Shown here: positions 20,359-32,200 of the stretch, piece by piece
Position numbering within the stretch: the first letter of the stretch is position 1
Layout: every line of letters starts with the position of its first letter
Assembly (NCBI RefSeq): GCF_019320115.1
Contig: NC_089586.1
Location: 3,992,804 to 4,056,803, forward strand
Direction of reading: 5' to 3'
DNA from: Miscanthus floridulus
Taxonomy: Eukaryota > Streptophyta > Magnoliopsida > Poales > Poaceae
DNA: 64,000 bases
Made by a program: the position numbers and the translations under genes
The notes under the pieces: model-generated
Told to the model about the DNA's origin: nothing
Databases searched by the model: none
Seen by the model: the letters and a program-made list of their open reading frames with translations, nothing else

Positions 20359-23300
20359 GTAATTGATGACAACTTTACAAAGATATGGAAATTAACCTCA
20401 TTTCAAGCTAGCACTTTACACAAGTGTAAATTGCTAACTTGAATTGGATTTTATGCTACTAATCCAACATTTAAGCTCCATGTCAAGATTTGTATAAGCA
20501 ATTTAAAACCCAACTTGGTAGTGATAACTCCCTCTACATGTGTGCTCAAATGGTTTGGTTTCAATTTTGCACACATGCATAAATATGAAATTTGTGGGAG
20601 TGTTACCACTACTAAGTGATGCTAAGGTGTATAGAATAACCTTTGAAGCATGATACCAATTGGAGTTGCACTTTTAACATCATCCTTAGCATCATGAGTA
20701 GCTAGATAACAAAAACACTAGAAACCCTGTGAGATCAACATTATAGGCAAGGTTCTATAACCACGTGTAGAAACACAAGTCTAGCTACCATCCTATGCAT
20801 GCTAGTTATCATTTCATCATTCAAGTTCTATAACTAGCATACAACACACAAGCAAGCATATAAAATTTAAAAACTTATGCAATGCAAGCAAGCACATGAA
20901 TATGCACATCTCAAAATGCAATTAATCAAAGTTCATGAGCTTGCTCCCTGTACTTGTGTGCTTCTCTTGTCCAAGAATTTTGATCCTTCTCAATTCCTCA
21001 ATGTTGATCCCTCTTTGTCCATGTCCATGTCCAACTTCTACTTCTTTCCCATGTCATTGATATCTTTGTCCACTTCTCCCCCAAAGCTTTCATATCTTTG
21101 TACAATCTCTCCCCCTTTGTCATCAATTTCCATAAAAGGTATGCTTCTCATTGATGTAAAGGCTTGTATTAGGGTAGATGGTTGAGGCTTCAATCTTGTA
21201 TTTTTTATGGACATCACTTGTATAGCTCTTTAGACACCATGTGTAGGATCTTGTGACCTTGATACCAATTGTAGTGGGGCTCCTCCTCCTATGTCCAAGC
21301 ATGGGTCATTCACTAATCTTGAGCTCTTGTGGATGAGGAAAGCATTCTTCACTTGATGATCACTTAAAGTTGAGGATCACTTGTGGAACCACCATCTTGT
21401 ATCAATGATACCATGTGTAGAAATATGATACCACGTGTATGATTGTTTTGTCAATAAAACCACTTCTTGAAAATTTACTATCTTCATGAGTACCACTTGT
21501 AGGATATCACTTATGAGTTGATCTAGACACCACTTGTGAATTCTTCTTAAAAAATAATTTGAGTCTAGATACCACTTGAAATAAATAAACTAGATATACA
21601 TTTGCATTGTTGTTTTGTGCTTGTACTCTTGTCATCATCATGAGTTTCTATTATGACTTGAACTAAATTGATTTGCCTAAGTTTCCAAGTCTGATTTGAA
21701 CCAATGACAAGCTTCTTCACACCACTTACAAGGGTTATCTTGCCAATGTTGTACTTGTTACTTGTTAGCAAACTAAAATAAATCAAGTACTTGGGTTCAC
21801 TAGCTCATGAACAAACTCATATGCTTACCACTAGATCAACTAATCATTCGAGCAATAGTGGTAGGCTATGAATTTTAAAATTTCATTTGTTATGCATGAT
21901 CCTAATTAGCATGTACTATATGCACTAACCACATACTAGTAATGAATGAAATGATCATGCATATTACAATGATACCTTTACTATGTTGGAGAAGAGGATA
22001 GTCACATAGATTCTAATTCATTTCTCCAATAGCAATGTGAAGTCCAATTTATAAGCTTGGTGAAGACCAATTATCATGGATAGAGTCCATTCTTCAGCCA
22101 TACGAATTGAGAACCACTAACATGTTCAAGTGCACTATCATAATGTGGTTGGCTTGCTTCTTCTTTTGATCAATGCTTGCATGAGAGAACTATGAGTGAG
22201 AATACCACTTAAATTGCCATGGCTAGCTCTCTTTTGGGTGTTGCTTGCTTTTCTTGATCAATTCTATTGATTGCTTCAACTAAGCATCTCAAATATCCCT
22301 CGGATCACCACTTCTATGTTAGCCTTCCAAGTACCATACTTGATTTACCTACACATAGGCGGCAAGCCCCTACAATAGGGAGAAGTGACCTCTCTCTAAA
22401 GAACCATTCTTGACACTCACTTGAAATGAATTTGTTGATTGATTCAAGTGATGGACTTAATTTGATGAGTAACCATGAATCTTTATTTAAGTCCTTTTCT
22501 TTCTACCAAATGATCTCCAATTGTCACTAGAACTTAAACTTCATCTTCATCTTGAGTTTGATCTTGATCTTCTAATTTGAGTACTAAATGTGTGTCAAGT
22601 ACACTCCACAATCAAATGACCTTGTACTCTTTTCTTATCATGCTTCTAGATCATCTCAAAACTAAACTTAGATACCTTAAACACTTATAAACATGTTTCC
22701 AACTTGAGGACCTTTCGATCAAAGTGACTCCAAATTAATCCAATAATTGTCACTTTTCTGGTAGATTCTGTACCCTTCAAAGAAATATTCATATCTCCTA
22801 ATGTACATATCCAAATACCACAAAATTTGGTAGAGATATTCTTAACTAAGTCATCTAGCAGCTGTAAAAATTTGGGCTTCATAAAACTTCTAGATTGCTA
22901 CCAGATTTCAATTTCTCCACCACTGCTACATGCTAAAAACTGCTGCACTATAGCTAACAAGATCTACTCCAAAATCGAAGCATCTCTTATCCAATTCTTA
23001 TGGAATTCATATAGAAACTTATGCCATAAGTCTAGAGATTGAATACCAAATTTCAAGTGAATCCAAATAGATTTGATCACTCAAACTCAGACTTGATCTC
23101 AGCTAGCTCAGATTTTCAATAATTGGCAGATTTCAACACTTGAGCTAATTTTCATCAAATTGAACCAAACTTGAAATAGACTTGTTTGAATACTTTCACA
23201 AGACATATTCCATTCAATTCACTTACTAAATGTTATCTTATGAACTTATACATTCAAACCAACTCAAATTTGATTACTAATCATTAAATCAATTCAAACA

Positions 23301-23600
23301 CCTCATCGCAAGCAACATATGCATATATATCCAATTCAATCAACTTATATGCACCCAAATGAATTAGATCAACAAAGATATACCTTTATAGCTCATGACC
23401 ATCCAATAGCAAGCTTCAACTCATATATTTGCAAACCATCAAATAATTCCAATAAATCACCACAACTTAAATTATAGCACTTGTATGTTGTAGCATATTT
23501 GGACTTCACTCAATTATCATGGCATTGGATTTGGATGTGCACTAGGCTTCATAACTTGACTCAACATATGACGATTAATATGAAATCAATTGAATCAAGC
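20359..23600 (-). mobile_element. Copia internal region without pol
   Basis: About 3.2 kb of AT-rich DNA with no protease, integrase, RT or RNase H motif in any frame I could read. Phrases such as ACCACTTGTAGG, GATACCATGTGTAG and CACCACTTGTGAA recur irregularly between 21180 and 21600. Either pol was deleted or this is a gag-only non-autonomous derivative with a long filler. Confidence 0.5.
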
Positions 23601-23860
23601 CTCCAATGCTGATGGTACCTACAAATAATCATCCACTTTTTGATGGTAGGCATAGCCTTAGTATGAATAGCGGGATATTTTGCAATTGCAACCAATGAGG
23701 TACCATTGCCATTCTTTCTAAGCACAAGATCATCATCAATTGAAATGGGCTTAGATTATTACCTAGGGGGCATGGATGAGCCATGTGTCCCCTTTTCCGG
23801 CATGAGTAGTAAACTCTCTTTGATTGAGCCTTTTTTTCCTTGCTCATGTGTTGCTTCTCA
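23600..23860 (-). pseudogene. Copia gag remnant with damaged second zinc knuckle
   Basis: A minus frame ending at 23629 reads VYYSCRKRGHMAHPCPLG. This matches a CCHC knuckle (C-x2-C-x4-H-x4-C) except that the first Cys is Tyr. The 3' end of gag is expected here. A KEKKAQSKR basic stretch precedes it. Beyond it no pol frame follows. Confidence 0.5.
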
Positions 23861-23982
23861 TTGCCTTGCCTCTCATAAGTTGCTTGAGCCTTCTTCTCAA
23901 GCTTGATAGGACACTTTGAGGCAAAGTGTCTTATATCTTCACACTTGAAGCACTTGATGTGAGCATATACCTTCTTCTCACC

Positions 23983-24354
23983 TTAAGTCTTGCTTATCAT
24001 CTTGGCATCTTGATTTTGTATTGGATGCCTTGCTCTTCCACCCCTTCTTGTTTTCTTCTTCTTCTTCATCAAGTCACCACCATCTTCATGGTTGATCTTG
24101 ATATGGACTTGGGGCTTCTTCTTTTCATCTTGTGGCCTCATCTTTGGCTTCTTGGTTGGGCAAGATTTGGCAATGTGACCCATCTCATGGCATTTGAAAC
24201 ACACGACATGAGGTAGCTTCTTTACTTTCTTGCCCTTGCTCTTGTTGAAGCCAATGTCACTCTTGTCACCATAGCTTCTTTTATTGTTCAATATATGCTC
24301 AAAGGTGACTTTAGATTTATAGCACCTCTCTAACTTGTTGCTCAAATTCTTCAC
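23983..24354 (-). pseudogene. Copia gag, C-terminal part with CCHC knuckle
   Basis: This frame reads VVCFKCHEMGHIAKSCPTKK, an intact CX2CX4HX4C zinc knuckle used for RNA packaging, preceded by a Lys-rich segment and followed by KKPKMRPQDEKKK. It follows the larger gag frame (24351-25433) with a shift of one register at about 24351, so a small indel has split the gene. The arrangement is typical of SIRE/Maximus gag, which is long and has an extended coiled-coil centre. Confidence 0.7.
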
Positions 24355-25433
24355 TTCATTTTGAGCTCATTATTCTCCTTTAAAAGGTTAGTCTCACAAG
24401 ACATAGAAGTAGAACAAGCATCTATATGTGAGGAACATGTCATATCTAATAAATCATCACAAGACGTGGATATATGCTTCTTGCCTATATCACAAGGGTT
24501 AGCAACAGCATGTAATTGATCATTTAACCCAAGTGATGAGCTCTCACTAGTTTTAATCTTTTCATTAGAAAGCTCTTTAGTGAGAAAAGCATGGTCTTGT
24601 ACCAAGTTATTATGAGCAACACTAAGTTCCTCATTAGCCAATTTTAGCTCCACATGTGAACAAGTAGTAACATAAAGTAGATGCTTTTGTTGTTCACATG
24701 TTTTCTTTGGAAAAGAGTTTTCATTTTTCAATTTCTCGGTTTTAGCCATCTCTTTTTCTAAAGCTTTGATCATACAACCATATCTATCTACAAGCTCCTC
24801 ATATAAATCAAGATTAATCACATTTGCATTGGATACCTTTGTGTCACCTTGTGACATAAAGCAATGTGGTGATGGAGAGCTTGTAGAAGCAATATCATCC
24901 GAGCATGATCCATCATCATTACCATCAAGTATGCATGGAGTATCCTCTTCATTGGCATCACTTGAGGCATCATCATCATCAATCTTGTCAAGTGAACTTG
25001 TAGTGGATCGATCATCATCATCACTTGACCATGAGGTGGAGCAATCTTCAACAATCACCAAAATGTGGTCATGCTCAACATCCTCATGTGCATCTTCCTT
25101 AGGCTTATCCTCCTTCTTGAACTTGTCATCATTCCATGTGGAGGAGTCACTGAAGGTGTGCTTGATTGATTCCCACAATTCATGAGAGGTTCCTTTATGG
25201 ATCACCTTGTAAAACAACTCAAAGCTCAAAGCATCCATTAGAAATAAATAAGCATCGGAATCAAGTTCAAAGAGAACCTTTTGAGCTTTGGTTAGATTTG
25301 TATGGTCCAAGACATGGTTGAGACCACTTGTGACAACCCACCAAAACTTAGGTCTCTTTGCATGAAAATGGTCAAACGTATGATGTTTCCACCGTGCAAA
25401 TTGTGTGCCATAAAAAATGTGTGTCACGCTCAT
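24351..25433 (-). pseudogene. Copia (SIRE/Maximus-like) gag, N-terminal and central part
   Basis: A 360-codon frame starts MSVTHIFYGTQFARWKHHTF and contains a capsid-like helical segment (DHTNLTKAQKVLFELDSDAY, then ELFYKVIHKGTSHELWESIK) matching the copia gag (UBN2-type) pattern. An acidic, Ser/Asp-rich stretch at about residues 125-190 and a charged coiled-coil-like region at about 215-290 follow. The PBS lies 56 bases upstream of the ATG. The gene is broken at its 3' end by a register shift into 23983-24354, and pol is absent. Long SIRE-type gags run to several hundred residues, so length fits. Confidence 0.75.
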
Positions 25434-25489
25434 CTATCCCACTAGACGTCATCCTCTCAGGTTGGTGAAGACCACAAATGAGAGACCAA

Positions 25490-25501
25490 GCTCTGATACC
25501 A
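25490..25501 (-). other. Primer binding site (initiator Met tRNA)
   Basis: Minus strand TGGTATCAGAGC is the standard plant copia PBS, complementary to the 3' end of tRNA-iMet. It sits two bases from the 5' LTR end (CCCTACA). Confidence 0.9.
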
Positions 25502-25503
25502 CA

Positions 25504-25640
25504 TGTAGGGTCAAGATTGCGGACTAGAGGGGGGTGAATAGTCATTTCTAAAAATTAATCGTGTCGGTTGTTGGTGGTCTTTACCGATCAAATCCGACCG
25601 CTAATTAAGCGACAAAAAGAGGAGAAATTAGCAAACTTAA
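25504..25640 (-). repeat. Copia 5' LTR, truncated
   Basis: Only the 3' end of the LTR remains (plus TGTAGGGTCAAGATTGCGGA, then CTAGAGGGGGGTGAATAG, the usual end of this LTR family). Beyond about 25640 the sequence changes to another element. The right edge is approximate. Confidence 0.55.
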
Positions 25641-27084
25641 TTACATATGCATTTACTATTAACCAAATTCCACATGTATTTGGAGAACATTATTTTGCAG
25701 GTCACAAATACAAATACATGGAATAATTCATCAAAAGACGCTTTCAGACGTTGATTCGCGCAAAGAAGCAAGGGAGATGTCACCATGCCAACTCCAAATG
25801 GGCAAAACCCACTGGGGCAGTGACCCTTGACCAGCCCAAGGCCTGCCATGCAAAGGCGGTGGCTAGAGGCGGCAGTCAAGGGCCGGCCACTCCTAGCAGC
25901 CGACCGCTCCCCCCTGGACACTGCCCTGCCTCTCCTTGTTGTGGCGATGGCATGCCGCCATGCTATGGCAGTGGGAGTCGGGGATGCACCAAGAATAGGC
26001 TCTGAGCACCGCCTCTCTTCTATATAAGTAGAGGGGTACCCCCCCTCTCATAACACACACCACATTGAGCAACACCTCACTCTCTACTATCTTTAGTTTT
26101 ACCTTTTAGTTGTATTAGAGCAAGGCAAAGCCACCTTGGAGGGCTTGGCTCCTTGGAAGAAGAGAGTCTTGGTATGAATATCAATATAGGTTCTTCCAAA
26201 GTCATGTCTTCACTTTATTATAGTCATACTTATGAACTAGAGTATAGTTATTATATTATGATCTTGATATATGAACTAGTGTAGAGTTTATGTGTCATGA
26301 GAGTAGCATACTTAACTTTATGCTTAAACAATCATATAACTTATATAATTGGGATTAGAGCTAAGTTGAGGTGGTGATTCATCATGCCGTCAGGTGTGCC
26401 CAAGTTCTTTACCTATCGATCCGTAGGGTTGGGGACTCAAGGGGATTTGGGTAGTTTCTGTATACGCAAGTGTGGTGCTTGGGTATGGAGAGACAGGTGA
26501 ATGCATTGTCCTTCTCTCTAGTTGAGGGGTAGGCGGCAGGTGGTGACAGTCATGTCCATCCTTCGTAATCCCCCATGTTCGTTTAGGGTGTAGGAGTCTA
26601 AATTGTCACATGAGGTTGCTGGCAGACCAGTACTCAGTAGCCTCCCGACCTGCTTCACACTTAACCCTAAAACTAATTATGTAATTTGTTTGATTATCAA
26701 CTAATCTTTGTATAACTATACTAGACCAATGTCTGCTCGACTTAGGATTATTCTTTTATCCTTTCTTTTCTATTTTATCCTTTGAGGAATGCCAAGTGTG
26801 TGACCACTATCTTGAAATTATCATTCTTACCCCTGCTATAAGCATTGGTGTACTTGCAAGTATTATTATTTAAGTTCAAATCCATACTAGACTCTTAATC
26901 AAATGTCTTGCTTTGGGAAAATATAAATAATGATACCCTGAATACTTTCAGGTGAAATGCTACAATGATAGCTCCGTGCGCTTGTGGATAAATATCTAAA
27001 ATTGTTAAGGAACTATCAAGGCTATTTCTTAGTAGCATGGCTACACATTAGCTATGTTGCTAAGAAGTACCAACAAGGTATTTC
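25641..27084 (+). repeat. Athila/Tat-type LTR (plus orientation), left end uncertain
   Basis: A TATA box (TATATAAGTAGAGG) lies at 26021 and a CT/CA-rich leader follows. The 3' end carries CAGGTGAAATGCTACAATG, CCGTGCGCTTGTGGAT and ends at a PBS. These phrases are typical of the long LTRs of grass Athila/Tat elements, where the LTR ends just before TGGCGCCGTTGCCGG. No internal coding region follows; the next sequence is a Tekay-type LTR. Confidence 0.5.
26021..26027 (+). promoter_or_regulatory. LTR TATA box
   Basis: TATATAAGTAGAGG lies in an LTR context, with CCCCTCTCATAACACAC downstream as a likely leader. Confidence 0.5.
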
Positions 27085-27103
27085 TGACGCCATTGCTGAG
27101 GAT
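27085..27103 (+). other. Primer binding site, Asp-tRNA type (decayed)
   Basis: TGACGCCATTGCTGAGGAT differs by transitions from the TGGCGCCGTTGCCGGGGA PBS of Athila/Tat elements. A second partial copy of the LTR end (TACCAATAAGCATTTCTAG) follows at about 27147. Confidence 0.55.
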
Positions 27104-27164
27104 GGATTCAAACCTCGTACTTAGTAGTGATGTTAAGAAATACCAATAAGCATTTCTAGGTGTT

Positions 27165-27398
27165 AAGCTTGCATAATTTGACTTGCATTGCATGAGCATG
27201 AACATCAAGCATTCATATTTAAGCTTTTACATTGGAAACATATGAATGAAACATATGAAACATGCCTTGTTATTTCATGTTTTCCTTGTGTATGCTTATG
27301 ATCATGAGTGAATAGGTGTAAGTAGTTGATGTGAGTCACTAAAACATCTTAGCTACACTTAGGATGACTAATGAAACATTGTTCATGAAAATCACCTT
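27165..27398 (+). repeat. Old Tekay/Del-type LTR, first piece
   Basis: TGAATGAAACATATGAAACATG and neighbouring text match the reverse complement of the young Tekay LTR near 38150-38240. The LTR continues at 29295 on the other side of the solo copia LTR. The start is approximate. Confidence 0.45.
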
Positions 27399-29289
27399 TG
27401 AAATGTCCTAATGGCTAGAGGGGGGGTGAATAGCCTAATAAAAATTTCTACAACAACACTTAACCAAATGGTTAGACAATTATGAGGCAAAGCGAGTGTT
27501 GCGCTAGCCTACTCAAAATGCAAGCCACTTACCACAATTCTAGTTTAGATAGTGTCAATTCACACAAGATCAATGACACTACCCTATGTTAGTGTGCTCT
27601 CAAAGGCTAACTAAAGAGCCACACCAACCAAGCATGCAAGCTCTCACAACTAGCTACACTAAAGAGCTTGTCAACTAGTTTGCGGTAGAGTAAAGAGAGT
27701 GATCAAGAGGGTTATACTGCCGTGTAGATGAATGAACCAATCAATCACGAAGATGAATAACAATGATGACCAATCACCTCGGAATCAATGATGAACACAA
27801 TGATTTTTACCGAGGTTCACTTGCTTGCCGGCAAGCTAGTCCTCGTTGTGGCGATTCACTCACTTGGAGGTTCACGCGCTAATTGGCTTCACACGCCAAA
27901 CCCTCAATAGGGTGCCGCACAACCAACACAAGATGAGGATCACACAAGCCACGAGCAATCCACTAAAGTACCTTTTGGCTCTCCGCCGGGGATAAGGTCA
28001 AGAACCCCTCACAATCACCACGATCGGAGCCGGAGACAATCACCACCTCCACTCGATGATCCTCGCTGCTCCAAGCCATCTAGGTGGCGGCAACCACCAA
28101 GAGTAACAAACGAAATCCGCAGCAAAACACGATCACTAAGTGCCTCTAGATGCAATCACTCAAGCAATGCACTTGGATCACTCCCAATCTCACTATGATG
28201 ATGAATCAATGATGTAGATGAGTGGGAGGGCTTTGGCTTAGCTCACAAGGTTGCTATGTCAATGAAAATGGCCAAAGATTTCAGCCACAGCCGGCCATGG
28301 GGCTATAAATAGAGCCCCAATCAAATAGAGCCGTTATACCCCTTCACTGGGCAAAACACGCTCTGACCGGACGCTCCGGTCATACTGACCGGACGCTGGC
28401 CCTCAGCGTCCGGTCGCCCGATGGACGCCACATGTCATCGCCTTCAAATGCTGTTCATCAGATTCCAATGGCTATGAAGCTGACCGGATGCTCTGGTCAA
28501 AACTGACCGGACGCTGAAGCCCCAGCGTCCGGTCGTTTCCAGTAAGCTCCCCGAGGCATGTTTTTCCGACCGGACGCGTCTGGTCCACCTTGACCGGACG
28601 CAGACCAGCGTCCGGTGCTCAACCCTACCCACTGTGCCGTCTGACAGCTCGACCGGACGCAGCCCTTCAGCGTCCGGTCGCTGAGTGACCTAGCGTCCGA
28701 TCAGTAGACCGACGCTAGCATCAATTCGATCAACTCCATTTCAACTCTAACTTCTTCACCCTTGCTCCAATGTGCCAACCACCAAGAATTTTGCATCCGG
28801 CGCAATAGAAAATAGACATTTCATTTTTCCAAAAGCGCCGAATCCATCTCAACCCTACAAACACCTTGTGCACATGTGTTAGCATATTTTCACAAATATT
28901 TTCAAGGGTGTTAGCACTCCACTAGATCCTAAATGCATATGCAATGAGTTAGAGCATCTAGTGGCACTTTGATAACTGCATTCCGATACGAGTTTCACCC
29001 CTCTTAATAGTACGGCTATCAAACCTAAATGTGATCACACTCTCTAAGTGTCTTGATCACTTAAAACAAAATAGCTCCTATGGTTTATACCTTTGCCTTG
29101 AGCTTTTTGTTTTTCTCTTTCTTCATTTCAAGTTTAAGCCCTTGATCATCGCCATGCCATCACCATTGTCATGCTATGATCTTCATTAGCTTCTCTACTT
29201 GAAGTGTGCTACCTATGTCATGATCACTTGATAAACTAGGTTAGCACTTAGGGTTTCATCAATTCACCAAAACCAAACTAGAGCTTTCA
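27399..29289 (-). repeat. Solo LTR of a SIRE/Maximus-like copia element, TSD ACCTT
   Basis: The plus strand reads TGAAATGTCCTAATGG at 27399 and ends CTAGAGCTTTCA at 29289, giving TG...CA ends on both strands. ACCTT flanks it at 27394-27398 and 29290-29294. There is no PBS, PPT or internal region beside it, so it is a solo LTR of 1,891 bp left by recombination between two LTRs. It reads minus, by comparison with the copia LTR at 18413-20343. Confidence 0.9.
28365..28710. repeat. GACCGGACGC / GCGTCCGGTC array inside the solo LTR
   Basis: CTGACCGGACGC and CAGCGTCCGGTC alternate about ten times in opposite orientation, separated by 10-60 bases. The result is a set of short inverted repeats in the LTR. 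The same array, more decayed, occupies 52630-53310 in the second solo LTR. Confidence 0.8.
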
Positions 29290-29294
29290 ACCTT

Positions 29295-32200
29295 GTCTAA
29301 TTAAGCCTCTAAGTAATGCTACGCATGTTGACATGGAAAGCTTTATGTGTAACCAATACATGAAATGATTGTGTGACCTTGAGGATAGCTTAAACATGTT
29401 TAGCATATCATCATGAACAACTTTGGTATTCATGGCTAGGGTTAAATGGGTCACTAAGTCATAGTTCAAGCATAAGTCATCATTTGAATGTAATGGGTTT
29501 GACCAAGTTTGAACCATATGCTATAGACTTTGCATGGATGTGGTCACTAAAGCAAAGTTGTAGTATTTGATAAGGAGAACAACTTTTATTTTTGGGTCAT
29601 TGACTGGTTTAGCTCCTAACATGCTTGAATTAGGCTCACAAGAATCACCAAATCCTTGTTTTCAGCACTAAGCAATTTTTTTCTAAGTTTTAAACCCTGA
29701 CAGTGCTGACGAGCTTACTTTGGGATGAAATAACTCGATCTCGGTTGAGAGTTTGCACATGATCCTTTAAGAACAATTGAAGCTGGTACTTAGAGCTACA
29801 AGTTTGATTTAGATCGTTGGCGCTAATTCCTCTTGGTTTAGGAGATCAAGTGCTGCCAATTTGTGCTGTTAGGCTTACATCGGGACGCTGATGTCTGAAC
29901 CTGCCCATACTTCGGTGGCCGACCGGCTTCAGAAGCTGGGCGCCGCGTGGACGCGAGGATGGCCGCACGTCGCTGGTGTCCTACCCAGCATGGCTGTGTC
30001 GGGCCCGAGCACGCCCTATCACCCCTAGTGCTCGCCCGTGTCGCCCACACTCCCATTTCGCCTTGCACTGCTTCCTCTTTCACCTTTCACCGCAGCGCAG
30101 CCTCACCACCGAGCACGGCATCACCTCCGCCATCGCCATTGCAACACCAAGCTCGCCCGCGTTGCTCCTTCGCCACCGTAGAAGCTTCACCGCCCTCCTA
30201 CTATCTCACCGCACCCGCCTGTGCTCGCTAGCCGCGCTGGTAAGGCCTCAGCACCGCGCACAACCTCATCGGAGCTCTGCCGCCGAGCCCGTCGTCGTGG
30301 CCACACCATTTCTGTCCACCATTCTTGGTGTTTTCTTGTGCGCTAGGTTCTCCATGGTCGGTAGATGCTCGTACAAGCATTAGATTGGGCCGCCGTGGTC
30401 ACCACCGGTGTAGCGCCATCGACCCGCACCTTCGCGCCGTCATGGCTGCCGCTGTAGTCCTTCACTTGGATAATTCGTCCACCTAGATGCCTTGGTGTGT
30501 GCGTAGGGTCGAGGAGATCATAGTAGAGTAGGTGCCATCATCGGCGAGATCACCGGCGACGAGCCGAGGCCAGACCATGTCGAAGCAGCTCCGCTGCCCT
30601 GTTTTGGTTTCACTGACATGTGGGGTCACTGACCAGCGGGTCCCGCCTATCAGCGACAGAAGTGAAGTAGGCTTGTTCATTTGTTCCTGTTTTTTGTATG
30701 CAACTTTGAAAATTTATAAGTTGAGCTATAGAGATCCAAAATTTGTGAACCAAATTTTGTAGTGTTCCTTAGGAAGTGTAGCATTTATGAAAAATATAAT
30801 ATTAGCACTTGTAGTAGAATTTCTGGAAGAATTAAATTAAAACTTGAAATGTGTTTTTAAGTGAATGCAAACTTGTTTAATTTATATCTAGAGTTCCTGT
30901 GATCCAAAAATTATGAAATTTATATGGTGAGCTTTTCTTGATAAGTATAAGCTCTGGTAAAAATTTGAGGGTCAGTGCACGAATAGATTTTTAGTTATTG
31001 ATTTTCCTTTTATAATTAGGTGACCCTTGTGTAAATTGTTATAAATTATTTATGAATCCAATGCTTATGAAATTTACTGGAGGTTGTCCTAGTACCTTAT
31101 AGATGCTAAGAAAAATATGAAATCTGTTGCTTGACACTTTTCACTAGGGTTTCCTATTTATGTTATTTTAAGCCTTTATGCCTTGTTATTTTTGCAAAGA
31201 ATGTTATACTTGGTAAAATGGCATAGAACTTTTACAGTAGTCTATTGGTAGCACTAGTAAGCCACTGTAATTTTCTGAGAAGTTATGATGCACATTTGGT
31301 ATATGTTTATTATTTAACCTAAGTATATTAGTAAATTAATAAAGGCATTTAAATAAATAGTTTGGGCATGGCCATTATGTTTTCTTGAGGGTATTTGATG
31401 TCCTTGTACTGTTGGTATAATTGGTGAAGTCAAATTTGAAATGTTTATATGCAATAGAAATATCATTGCTTTATAATTCGGGTGAGAAGAGTTTTCGGAC
31501 AGATTCTGTAGTTTAGTATGTTGCGTAGTCAAAATGATGTTTGTTGTAAAAATTGTTAATAACAAAGTTGTAGGTAACTTCTTAATCTGTCTTGTGTTAA
31601 AATTTCAGGGCAATAGGCCAAAGGGTTTAGGAATTATAGCTATTTAAAGTTAGTATTCCGAAATGTTCGCTCTCTGGAATTTCTGGACAGCACTGGATTG
31701 ATCGCCTGTTTTGGTTAAGATAGACTATGAATTAGCTTTTGGTGATTAAATAAGAGTTGTAGACAATTTCATAAGCTTTCCAGAATGTTCACAATCATAT
31801 GATTTTCATATATATAACTCCAGTTATGAGTAAAGCAAGTAGCTACTGTTTTGTGAAGTAGTAAATGAATTGTAGATGTGATTGATTAAGTAATCAAGGA
31901 GAGATATGCACCTACTCGGTAAAATATGATGTATTTGTTATTACTTTAACAACATGCTGTTAAGAATACTTACAAAAATGCATTCATCATGTATCATCAT
32001 ATTATACTTGTCAACATATATGCATTCGCAATATCTTATGCCATATTCCTGCATCTAGGATCGACAGAGGAGATAACGTTGCTGGAATTCAACGAAGGAG
32101 AGGAAGGGGACCAGCAGGAGATTCCTCAAGCCATAGCTCCCAAAGAAGAGGAGCAGACCCCTAAAGAGCTTCCAGAGTGCCTGGACCACCGCCCCACTTC

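Noticed and set aside
24766..25185. 139-codon plus-strand ORF
   Set aside because: Antisense shadow of the acidic Ser/Asp-rich part of copia gag.
25490..25501. tRNA gene suggested by the tRNA-like TGGTATCAGAGC
   Set aside because: Only a 12-base primer binding site; no cloverleaf around it. The same holds at 44940-44951 and 27085-27103.
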